A stretch of 64,000 nt of DNA, taken from Micromonospora zamorensis (GTDB taxonomy: Bacteria > Actinomycetota > Actinomycetes > Mycobacteriales > Micromonosporaceae). Shown piece by piece: positions 25,471 to 33,228 of this stretch. Under the pieces are notes generated by a model, which did not search any database, was not told where the DNA came from, and worked only from the letters and a program-made list of their open reading frames with translations. The position numbers and the translations under genes are program-made. Within the stretch, counting starts at the first letter, position 1, and every line of letters starts with the position of its first letter. The DNA is taken from contig NZ_LT607755.1 in NCBI RefSeq assembly GCF_900090275.1, positions 6,138,001 to 6,202,000 of the forward strand, given 5' to 3'.

Positions 25471-27208
25471 CCAGCCCTGGCAGCGTTCCCGTTCCGGCCA
25501 CCGGGCCGACCGGAGCGCAGATCCCCCACCCGGCAGACCCGGCACGGTTGCCCCGGCGGCCACCGGTCGGCCCCAACCGTGGCCGGTCACGCCGGCCCTG
25601 CCCAGGCCGCCGTCACTGATCGCGCGCCGCTGGCCAGGGCCGTCCGGCTCCGCCCGACCTCTGGTCCTGGCAGCCTTGACGGCGGCGACCGTCGTCGGCG
25701 CGTCCACGCTCACGATGGTTCGTCCCGGTCTCGGCTGGCTGGTGGCCGCGCTGGCCAGCACCGCCGCCCTCGTCACCGCCGCGCTGAACACCACCGCCAA
25801 GCCTCCGACGAACACCCCCACGACCGCGGCACCATCCGGGCCGACGAGCCCCGGAACGGTCGCCGCAACACCGACCGCCACGCCTGCTCCGCCAGCCGCG
25901 GCGACCACCGCCCGTCCCGGTGCCCCCGTGGCACCGGGGCGGGCGGCACAGGTCGCCTGGGCTGCCGCGACGGTCGCGTTGGTCGCCGTCGGCACGGTCC
26001 GGGCCGCCGGCTGGCTATTCGCCCTCTGCCTGCTCGCGGCCGCGGTGACCGGGACGCTCGCGGTGACCGGTGGGCGAAGCCCGCTCGGGATGCTGGTCGC
26101 CGCGACGCTGCCGCCCGCCGCGACGGTACGGGCGCTCCCCTGGGCGGTACGCGGGCTGCGGTTCGGACAGCCGGCCACCTCGGGTATCGCGGTCGGGCGC
26201 ATCCTGACCAGCCTGGCGATCTCGGCCGGCCTGCTGCTGCTGTTCGGTCTGCTCTTCTCCTCCGCCGACGCGGTCTTCGAGAACCTGGTCACCGGCCTGC
26301 TGCCGGACGTCTCGTCGGTCGGAGTGCTCGGCTGGCTGGCGCGGCTGGCGCTGATCGGCGGAGCCCTGCTCGGTGGCGCGTTCCTGGTCAGCCGTCCACC
26401 CGATCTGGAGGGTCTGCGCCCGACACCACCCCGACCGGCTCACCGGTTGGAGTGGACCCTCCCGCTGGTGTTGCTGGTCGCCCTGTTCAGCGTGTTCGTG
26501 CTGGTCCAGCTGACGGTGTTGTTCGGCGGCGCGGGGCACGTCCTGCGCACGGCCGGGCTCACCTACGCCCAGTACGCCCGCGGCGGGTTCTGGCAGCTGC
26601 TCGCCGTCACCGCACTCACCCTGCTGGTGATCGCGATCGCCGCCCGCCGGGCACCGAAGGCCACCCGGGCGGACCGCCTGCTGGTGCGCGTCCTGCTCGG
26701 CACGCTCACCGGGCTCACCCTGGTGATCGTCGCCTCGGCGCTGTACCGGATGCAGGTCTATGCGGACGCCTACGGCGCCACCCGGCTACGGCTCGTGGTG
26801 GCCACCATCGAACTCTGGCTCGGGCTGCTCTTCGTGCTGGTCGGGGTGGCGGTGGTGCGGTTGCGGGCCGACTGGCTGCCCCGGTTGGTGATCGGCACGG
26901 CGGTGCTGGCCCTGCTCGGACTGGCCCTGGTGAACCCGGACCGGTTGATCGCCGACCGGAACGTCGACCGATACCTGCAGACCGGCCGGCTGGACGTCAC
27001 CTACCTGTCCGGGCTGTCGGCGGACGCCGTACCGGCACTGGCCCGGCTGCCCGAGCCGATGCGCGTCTGCGCGTTGGGGCAGATCGCCGCCGAGCTGCCC
27101 TCGGACGGCCTGTGGGGGACGAACCTCGGCCGGGATCGGGCGCGGCGTGAACTCAGCAGCATCCCGCTGACCGCGCGGGCCGACTGCAACGGTGGCCGGT
27201 CCTGGTGA
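25467..27208 (+). CDS. DUF4173-like multi-spanning membrane protein with apparent frameshift in the N-terminus
   Basis: Integral membrane protein with about nine to ten hydrophobic helices and a C-terminal soluble tail. ATG 25467 overlaps the kinase stop and opens a proline-rich leader (MTSPGSVPVPATGPTG...) that ends at a stop near 25617; the sequence that follows in frame (PWPVTPALPRPPSLIARRWPGP then the membrane part) belongs to a frame one base different. Adding one C to the CCCC run at 25571-25574 would join them smoothly. So the gene is broken by one base here, or the run is variable or misread. A downstream start at TTG 25676 would skip the leader. The family match to DUF4173 is tentative. 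Confidence 0.7.
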
Positions 27209-27252
27209 CCGGAGCGGCTTGACAATCCCGCCCGGCGGGCGAGACTGCCGGG

Positions 27253-27666
27253 GTGGCCAAGCAACTCCCTGACGTGGGGTCGGGCGGTGCGGTACCGCCG
27301 CCCCGGCGGGCTCGGATCGTGCTGGCCGAGATCACCCGGCAGGACACCCGCGCCGAACGGACCCGCGCCGAGCTGGCCCAGCAGACCCAGGTCGGTGAGG
27401 CGCTGGTCCGCGGCCTGGTCCGGGCCCAACTCGCGCTGGCGTTGCGGCTCTCGCTGGTGGTGGTCATCGGGTTGGGTGGGCTGCCGTGGCTGTTCGCCAT
27501 CGCGCCGTCGCTGGGCCGGACCACCATCGCCGGCGTCAACCTGCCGTGGCTGCTGCTCGGGGTTGCCTCCTTCCCGTTCCTGATCGGGGTGGGCTGGGCG
27601 TACGTGCGGCTGGCCGAGCGCAACGAGCAGGACTTCAGCGACCTGGTGCAGCGGCCGGAGCGCTGA
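27253..27666 (+). CDS. small two-helix membrane protein paired with a solute symporter
   Basis: Protein of 137 aa with a charged N-terminal half (ITRQDTRAERTRAELAQQTQVGEALVRGLVRAQL) and two transmembrane helices (LALALRLSLVVVIGLGGLPWLFAIA, NLPWLLLGVASFPFLIGVGWAYV), ending in a short charged tail. It precedes the acetate-type symporter by 1 bp. In size and position it is comparable to the DUF485 protein at 34175, though sequence similarity is limited. It likely assembles with, or stabilises, the symporter. GTG 27253 start. Confidence 0.7.
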   Translation: MAKQLPDVGSGGAVPPPRRARIVLAEITRQDTRAERTRAELAQQTQVGEALVRGLVRAQLALALRLSLVVVIGLGGLPWLFAIAPSLGRTTIAGVNLPWLLLGVASFPFLIGVGWAYVRLAERNEQDFSDLVQRPER

Positions 27667-27667
27667 G

Positions 27668-29308
27668 GTGAGCAACGATTTCGTGGTTCCGGCCATCGTG
27701 GCGGTCACCCTGGTCACCGTCGGGATCGGCTTCTACGGGCTGCGGCTGGCCCGGACCACGTCGGACTTCCTGGTCGCGTCGCGGGCGATCAGCCCAACGT
27801 GGAACGCGGCCGCGATCGGCGGGGAGTACCTGTCCGCGGCGAGCTTCCTTGGCATCGCCGGCCTGGTCCTCAAGGACGGCGTGGACGTGCTCTGGTACCC
27901 GGTGGGGTTCGCCGCCGGCTACCTCGCCCTGCTGCTCTTCGTGGCGGCACCGCTGCGCCGCTCCGGGGCGTTCACCCTGCCCGACTTCTGCGAGCTGCGG
28001 CTGGGGTCCCGCCGGCTGCGCATCCTGGCCACCGCCTTCGTGATCTTCATCGGTTGGCTGTACCTGGTGCCGCAGCTCCAGGGCGCCGGGCTGACGCTGG
28101 CAACGGTGGCCGGCTCCCCGTACCCGGTGGGCGCCCTGCTGGTGGCCGCCGTGGTCACCGCGAACGTGGCGCTGGGCGGGATGCGGGCGATCACCTTCGT
28201 GCAGGCGTTTCAGTACTGGCTCAAGCTGACCGCGCTCGCCGTACCGGTGATCTTCCTGGCGTTGCAGTGGCAGGCCGACGGCCGCCCGGCGGTGACCCCG
28301 CCCGACGGGCCGACGTTCCGGGTCGAGACCACCGTCGTGGTCGAGCACCGCGCGACCCTCACCCTGCCCGACGGCGAGATCCGGGAGGTACGCCCCGGCG
28401 ACGAGCTGACCTTCGCCGCCGGCGACCCGGTGCCGGACGTGTCCGGGGTGGCCGCCGACGCCAGCGACTGGTTGCTGCCCAGCGCCGCGGGTGACGACGA
28501 CCGAGGGCTCTTCGGGACGTACTCGCTGATCCTTGCCACGTTCCTGGGCACCATGGGCCTCCCGCACGTGCTGGTTCGCTTCTACACCAACCCCGACGGC
28601 GCGGCGGCCCGCCGGACAACCCTGGTCGTGCTGGCCCTGGTCGGTGCCTTCTATCTGCTGCCCACCCTGTACGGGGTGCTCGGCCGGATCTACACCCCGC
28701 AGTTGCTGGTCAGCGGGCAGACCGACGCGGTGGTGGTGCTGCTGCCCGGCGCGGCCCTCGGCGACGGGACGGTCGGGCGGCTGCTCACCGCGCTGGTCTC
28801 GGCGGGCGCGTTCGCGGCCTTCCTCTCCACGTCGTCCGGGCTGCTGACCAGCGTCGCCGGGGTGATCTCGACGGATGTGCTCGGCCGAGGCTCGGTACGC
28901 GGCTTCCGTCTGGCCACGGTGATCGCCGGAGCGGTGCCGACGGTGCTGGCGCTGCACGTCTCCGGACTGGACGTGTCGCAGGTGGTCGGGCTGGCCTTCG
29001 CGGTCGCCGCGTCGAGCTTCTGCCCGCTGCTGGTGCTCGGCATCTGGTGGCGTGGCCTGACCGACCTGGGCGCCGCCGCCGGTGTGCTGGTCGGCGGCGG
29101 GGCGGCGATCGGCGCGGTGCTGGTGACGGTGCTGGGCCCGCCGCTGTCCGGCTGGCCGGCCACGCTCACCACCCAGCCGGCCGCCTGGACGGTGCCGTTG
29201 GCCTTCACCGTGATGGTCGCGGTGTCCATGGCCACCCGTCGCCGTGCCCCCGCCGACGTCGCGGCCACCATGCTCCGCCTGCACACCCCGGAAGCCCTCC
29301 GGATGTAG
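27668..29308 (+). CDS. cation:acetate-type solute symporter (SSS family), divergent
   Basis: Sodium/solute symporter-family protein of 546 aa with about 13 helices. Motifs include RTTSDFLVASRAISPTWNAAAIGGEYLSAASFLGIAG near the N-terminus, matching the substrate/Na+ region of ActP-like proteins, and TMGLPHVLVRFYTNPDGAAARR. A hydrophilic stretch of roughly 70 residues (about 200-275) sits between two helices and is absent from the other symporter in this window. GTG 27668 follows the small partner protein by one base. Substrate most likely a short monocarboxylate; not certain. Confidence 0.88.
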   Translation: MSNDFVVPAIVAVTLVTVGIGFYGLRLARTTSDFLVASRAISPTWNAAAIGGEYLSAASFLGIAGLVLKDGVDVLWYPVGFAAGYLALLLFVAAPLRRSGAFTLPDFCELRLGSRRLRILATAFVIFIGWLYLVPQLQGAGLTLATVAGSPYPVGALLVAAVVTANVALGGMRAITFVQAFQYWLKLTALAVPVIFLALQWQADGRPAVTPPDGPTFRVETTVVVEHRATLTLPDGEIREVRPGDELTFAAGDPVPDVSGVAADASDWLLPSAAGDDDRGLFGTYSLILATFLGTMGLPHVLVRFYTNPDGAAARRTTLVVLALVGAFYLLPTLYGVLGRIYTPQLLVSGQTDAVVVLLPGAALGDGTVGRLLTALVSAGAFAAFLSTSSGLLTSVAGVISTDVLGRGSVRGFRLATVIAGAVPTVLALHVSGLDVSQVVGLAFAVAASSFCPLLVLGIWWRGLTDLGAAAGVLVGGGAAIGAVLVTVLGPPLSGWPATLTTQPAAWTVPLAFTVMVAVSMATRRRAPADVAATMLRLHTPEALRM

Positions 29309-29400
29309 AGCGCTCTGAGGGGCCTGTCCACCTCGGGGATGATCTCGGGTCCGCCCGTCGCGGGACGACGGAGCTGGCGATCGGCGGATAACGTCGGCGC

Positions 29401-30165
29401 ATGACTGTTGAGCACCCCGCGCTCGCACTGCGTGGCCTGGCCAAGCGGTTCGACGGCACGATCGCGGTGGCCGGCGTCGACCTGGACGTCCCCGCCGGCT
29501 CCTTCTACGGCCTTCTCGGCCCGAACGGCGCCGGGAAGACGACGACCCTGTCGATGGCGGTCGGGCTGTTACGCCCGGACGCCGGCTCGGCCCGGGTGCT
29601 CGGGCAGGACGTCTGGCAGGACCCGGTGGCCGCCAAGCGGCTGCTCGGCGTGATGCCCGACGGTGTGCGCCTGTTCGACCGGCTGACCGGGGCGGAGCTG
29701 CTGGCGTACAACGGTTTGTTGCGGGGGATGGACCCGGCGGTGGTCGACCAGCGGGCCGCGGAGCTGCTGGACGTGCTGGCGCTCGGCGACGCCGGTCGGA
29801 CGCTGGTGGTGGACTACTCGGCGGGCATGAAGAAGAAGATCGGCTTGGCCTGCGCGCTGCTGCACGGCCCTCGGGTGCTGGTGTTGGACGAGCCGTTCGA
29901 GGCGGTCGACCCGGTCTCCGCCGCGCTGATCCGGGACATCCTCACCAGGTACGCGGCCGGCGGCGGCACCGTGGTCTTCTCCAGTCACGTGATGGAGGTC
30001 GTCGAGCGGCTCTGCTCGCACGTGGCGATCCTGGCCAGCGGCACCATCAAGCGGGTCGGGACGATCGGCGAGGTCCGTGGTGACCGCTCGCTGGAGCAGG
30101 TCTTCGTCGAGGTGGTCGGCGGGCGCACCGCGACGGGCGAGGAGCTGTCGTGGCTGTCCCGGTGA
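29401..30165 (+). CDS. ABC transporter ATP-binding protein
   Basis: ATPase of 254 aa for an exporter. Walker A GLLGPNGAGKTTT (about 37-49), a shortened signature YSAGMKKKIGLACALL in place of LSGGQ, Walker B VLVLDEPFEAVDP. A His-switch is in FSSHVMEVVERL. It contains one TTA leucine codon at 29569-29571, rare in such genomes. The permease start lies within its last 16 bases. The pair probably exports a small molecule, lipid or peptide; substrate unknown. Confidence 0.92.
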   Translation: MTVEHPALALRGLAKRFDGTIAVAGVDLDVPAGSFYGLLGPNGAGKTTTLSMAVGLLRPDAGSARVLGQDVWQDPVAAKRLLGVMPDGVRLFDRLTGAELLAYNGLLRGMDPAVVDQRAAELLDVLALGDAGRTLVVDYSAGMKKKIGLACALLHGPRVLVLDEPFEAVDPVSAALIRDILTRYAAGGGTVVFSSHVMEVVERLCSHVAILASGTIKRVGTIGEVRGDRSLEQVFVEVVGGRTATGEELSWLSR

Positions 30166-31844
30166 GCACGGACGCCGCGCCCGTACGCACGGTCTCCGCC
30201 CGGCACTTCGTACGGCTCAAGCTGCGGGTGATGGGCAACAACTTCCGTGGCCAGGGCTGGCGGATCGCGATGTTCATCGGTGGCGTGTTCCTCGGCCTCT
30301 GGTTCGCCGCCAGCGGCTTCTTCCTCTTTGCCCTGCCCGGCCTGACGGGCGATGGGCAGTACGCGGTGCTGGTCGCGGCGGCCGGCGGTGGGCTGCTGGT
30401 GCTTGGTTGGCTGCTCCTGCCGCTGGTGTTCTTCGGTGTGGACGAGACACTGGACCCGGCCCGGTTCGCGCTACTGCCGCTGCCCCGCCGCACTCTGGTG
30501 ACCGGCCTGTTCGCGGCGGCTCTGGTGAGCGTGCCGGTGCTGGCGGTGCTGATCGCGTCGTTCGGGCTGGTGCTCACCGCCTGGTCGTTGGGCGGTTGGT
30601 CGGCGGGGCTGGTGGCGGTGGTCGGTGTGATCGCCGGGCTTCTGCTCTGCGTGGCCGCCAGCCGGGCGGTGACGAGCGCCTTCGCGACCATGTTGCGGTC
30701 CCGTCGGGTCCGCGACCTGGCGGCCGTGCTGCTGGCGGTGACCGCCGCGCTGCTCGGTCCGTTGCAGGTGTTCGGTCTCGCCGCGCTGCGGGAGGCCGAC
30801 TGGACCCGGTTGACCGGCGTGGCGACGGTGATCGGTTGGACCCCTTTCGGCGCGCCGTGGACCGCCGGCATCGACGTCGCCCAGGGGCGGGTGTGGGCGG
30901 CCCCGGTCAAGTTGCTGATCACGGTGGTGGCGCTCGGTGCCCTGCTGGCCTGGTGGTCGCGGTCGCTGGAGTCGGCGATGGTGGGTGCGGCGAGCGCCGG
31001 TAAGGCTCCGGCGCAACGCGGTGTCACCGGCGGCGCGATCGCCCAGCTCTTCCCCAAGGTCGCCGGCTGGGCCCGTCGGGACCGGTTCGGCGCACTGGTC
31101 GCCCGGGAGGCCCGTTACTGGTGGCGGGACGCCCGCCGCCGGGCCAACCTGATCACGATCGCGGTGGTCGGCATCTTCGTGCCCGTGATGATCAACCTGG
31201 GTGGCGCGGGTTTCGTGGCCGGGGACGGGCCCGATTCGACGACGAGTGCCGCCAACAGCTCACCGGTCCTGGTCACCATCTCCATGCTCTTCGTGGGTGT
31301 GGTCGCCGCGGTCACCCTGGCCAACCAGTTCGGCTTCGACGGCAGCGCGTACGCCGTGAACGTGGTGGCCGGGGTGCCCGGTCGGGTCGAGCTGGGCGCG
31401 CGGATGACGGCCTTCTCGCTGTACGTCCTGCCGATGCTGGCGTTCGTCGCGGTGGTGCTGTCGATCGTGCTCGGCCGGCCAGGTTGGATCGGGCTCACCA
31501 TCGGCGGCCTGGTCGCCACCTACGGTGCCGGGCTGGCGGTGAACAGCCTGATCTCGGTGCTCGGGGCGTACTCACTGCCGGAGACGAGCAACCCGTTCGC
31601 CATGAACAGCGGCGCGGGTATGGCGAAGGGGCTGCTCACCCTGCTGGCCATGCTCGCCTCGGCGGTCGCGGCGGTGCCGATGGTGGTGGCCGCCGCGCTG
31701 CTCGGTGACGCGTGGCTCTGGCTGGCCCTGCCGGTGGGTGCGGCCTACGGGCTGGGGGCGGCGCTGCTGGGCGCGTACCTGGCCGGTGACGTCCTGGACC
31801 GACGCCAACCGGAACTGCTGGCCACGGTCACCCCACGCCGCTAG
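30150..31844 (+). CDS. ABC transporter permease, large
   Basis: Membrane protein of 564 aa with roughly 12-14 hydrophobic segments: two sets of helices separated by a hydrophilic part (about 275-330: GAIAQLFPKVAGWARRDRFGALVAREARYWWRD). It overlaps the ATPase gene, so is its transmembrane partner. GTG 30150 is chosen because AGGAG ends five bases upstream; GTG 30162 overlapping the ATPase stop is an alternative. Its TAG stop shares the bases CTAG with the convergent DUF397 gene. Confidence 0.85.
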   Translation: MAVPVSTDAAPVRTVSARHFVRLKLRVMGNNFRGQGWRIAMFIGGVFLGLWFAASGFFLFALPGLTGDGQYAVLVAAAGGGLLVLGWLLLPLVFFGVDETLDPARFALLPLPRRTLVTGLFAAALVSVPVLAVLIASFGLVLTAWSLGGWSAGLVAVVGVIAGLLLCVAASRAVTSAFATMLRSRRVRDLAAVLLAVTAALLGPLQVFGLAALREADWTRLTGVATVIGWTPFGAPWTAGIDVAQGRVWAAPVKLLITVVALGALLAWWSRSLESAMVGAASAGKAPAQRGVTGGAIAQLFPKVAGWARRDRFGALVAREARYWWRDARRRANLITIAVVGIFVPVMINLGGAGFVAGDGPDSTTSAANSSPVLVTISMLFVGVVAAVTLANQFGFDGSAYAVNVVAGVPGRVELGARMTAFSLYVLPMLAFVAVVLSIVLGRPGWIGLTIGGLVATYGAGLAVNSLISVLGAYSLPETSNPFAMNSGAGMAKGLLTLLAMLASAVAAVPMVVAAALLGDAWLWLALPVGAAYGLGAALLGAYLAGDVLDRRQPELLATVTPRR

Positions 31845-32047
31845 CCGGTCTGCCGGCTGGGGGCCAGGGCAGCGTCGGCGACGAAGCCACGCCAAGCGGC
31901 CGGAGCGAAGGTGAGGGTCGGGCCCGAGCGGTCCTTGCTGTCCCGAACCAGCACCACGCCGGGCAGATTGTCCGCCACCTCGACGCAGGCACCACCCGTG
32001 TCGCCGGACCTGGTCGACGTCCGCCAGCGGGGTTGAGGATCGGTCAT
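31841..32047 (-). CDS. DUF397-domain protein
   Basis: Small protein of 68 aa: PRWRTSTRSGDTGGACVEVADN followed by VVLVRDSKDRSGPTLTFAPAAWRGFV, the standard DUF397 pattern. DUF397 proteins are typically encoded with XRE regulators containing DUF5753 and are thought to act as their small partner in the Scr1/BldB/WhiJ-type systems. The start overlaps the stop of the upstream regulator by four bases. Developmental or stress function is inferred from family knowledge. Confidence 0.93.
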   Translation of the reverse strand: MTDPQPRWRTSTRSGDTGGACVEVADNLPGVVLVRDSKDRSGPTLTFAPAAWRGFVADAALAPSRQTG

Positions 32048-32829
32048 GGCGTCACCTTCAGCTTCCGGATCAGATCCAGCGAGGCGCTTGTGGAGAGTGC
32101 TTCGCCGAGCAGGCTATCCCATTTCCGACCAATCAGACGCACGACGTCCGGGTCGTCGATGACGTGTCCACGAGCAACGTCTTCGACATAGGTGACCCGT
32201 TCACCGTCGGGCAGTTCAGCGAGCAGAAACCCGCCCGTCAACCCGACGTGGGCTCCGGCGTCAAGCGGCACGACGTGCAGTCTGACGCTGGGCATGACGG
32301 CGAGTTCCATCAGCCGACCAAGCTGAGCGTCCAGTACCGCCGGTCCACCGATCGGGCGGCGTAGAGCCGTCTCGTCCAGGACGAAGACGCATTGCGGCGA
32401 CTCTGCCCGCTGCCACAACTGCTGTCGATCCATCCGAACCGTGACCAGCTCGTCCACCACCCTGGTCGGATTCAGGCCACCGGCGGAAATGACCGCGCGG
32501 GCATAGTCCTCGGTTTGCAGGAGTCCCGGAATCAGGCACGGCTCGAATTCGCAGAGCCGGATCGCCTGCTCCTCATGGTTGCGCCACGGCACGAACCACG
32601 TCGGCAGCCGCTGCCGATCAGCGGCCCGCAACAGTTCGGCGAGGAGGCCGCCGGTGGCGAGGGCCTCGTCGGCGGCGACCGCGAATTCCATTGTCGGCCG
32701 ACGCCGCCCGGTCTCGATGGCGGCCACCGTGGACGGACTCCACTTGGTCAGCGAAGCCAGAGCCTCCTGGGAAACCTCGGCACCGGCTCGGGCGGCCTTC
32801 AACGCCCGTACCCAAATCTCGACGTTCAT
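32044..32829 (-). CDS. XRE-family regulator with DUF5753 domain
   Basis: Transcriptional regulator of 261 aa. An N-terminal helix-turn-helix (about 5-65: VSQEALASLTKWSPSTVAAIETGRRRPTMEFAVAAD) is followed by the DUF5753 ligand/partner domain, including IPGLLQTEDYARAVI, ALRRPIGGPAVLDAQLGRLMELA and VGLTGGFLLAELPDGERVTYVED. ATG 32829 is chosen because GGAGAGGTAAGG lies upstream; an earlier frame extension has no such signal. Pairs with DUF397. An inverted repeat covering the ribosome binding site may serve autoregulation. Confidence 0.93.
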   Translation of the reverse strand: MNVEIWVRALKAARAGAEVSQEALASLTKWSPSTVAAIETGRRRPTMEFAVAADEALATGGLLAELLRAADRQRLPTWFVPWRNHEEQAIRLCEFEPCLIPGLLQTEDYARAVISAGGLNPTRVVDELVTVRMDRQQLWQRAESPQCVFVLDETALRRPIGGPAVLDAQLGRLMELAVMPSVRLHVVPLDAGAHVGLTGGFLLAELPDGERVTYVEDVARGHVIDDPDVVRLIGRKWDSLLGEALSTSASLDLIRKLKVTP

Positions 32830-32830
32830 C

Positions 32831-32847
32831 CTTACCTCTCCGGTAAG
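32831..32847. promoter_or_regulatory. inverted repeat over the regulator's ribosome binding site
   Basis: CTTACC-TCTCC-GGTAAG is a perfect 6-bp inverted repeat just before the ATG at 32829. A regulator bound here, or an RNA hairpin, would block translation or transcription of the XRE gene. Confidence 0.4.
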
Positions 32848-33027
32848 TACGTGACCCCGCTGCGTAGTAAGCCCTGGCATCCTCCCCTCTCCGCGCCCCT
32901 CAGTCCAGGGTGGATGACACGCGGCCCGGCCGGTGGAGGCGATGTCCCGGCGTCCGGTCCTGCGTTCGGGCCGCCCTGGTCATCCCCCCGATCGGGGCGG
33001 CCCTCGTCGACCGGGAGGAGATCAGCC

Positions 33028-33228
33028 ATGTTCGGGTTCATCCGTGGCAGGAACGGGGCACGGTGGTCGTACCGGAAGCGTCGTGCCACCGGCGCGGCCG
33101 CCCGCGCCAAGTGCTCGTGGCCAAGATCCGCGCAACATCAGGGTTGTTGGTGCCTCCCGCGTGTCGGAGGCACCAACAACCGGGAAGTTGCTCGGATCTT
33201 GGAGCGTGACGTGGAGCGTCACCGGTGA
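33028..33228 (+). CDS. small basic ORF of unknown function, last half formed by a palindromic repeat
   Basis: ATG 33028 has a strong Shine-Dalgarno (GGAGGAG, seven bases upstream) and encodes a basic 66-residue protein starting MFGFIRGRNGARWSYRKRR. Codons 32-58 are entirely inside the 82-bp palindromic element, and the TGA overlaps the GTG of the next gene by four bases. Only the first 30 codons look like protein sequence with independent content. It may be a real small gene truncated or extended by insertion of the element, or a spurious frame with a chance ribosome binding site. Confidence 0.35.
   Translation: MFGFIRGRNGARWSYRKRRATGAAARAKCSWPRSAQHQGCWCLPRVGGTNNREVARILERDVERHR
33121..33202 (+). 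repeat. 82-bp palindromic element, copy 2
   Basis: Perfect 10-bp terminal arms CCAAGATCCG / CGGATCTTGG frame a perfect 15-bp inverted repeat (33143-33157 with 33166-33180), with a further short hairpin CAACA/TGTTG (33133-33149) and CAAC/GTTG (33177-33190) as alternatives. It aligns gap-free to the reverse complement of 14196-14277 (65 of 82 identical, hand count). Inverted GTGACG/CGTCAC arms follow at 33206-33222, before the next start. Confidence 0.8.
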
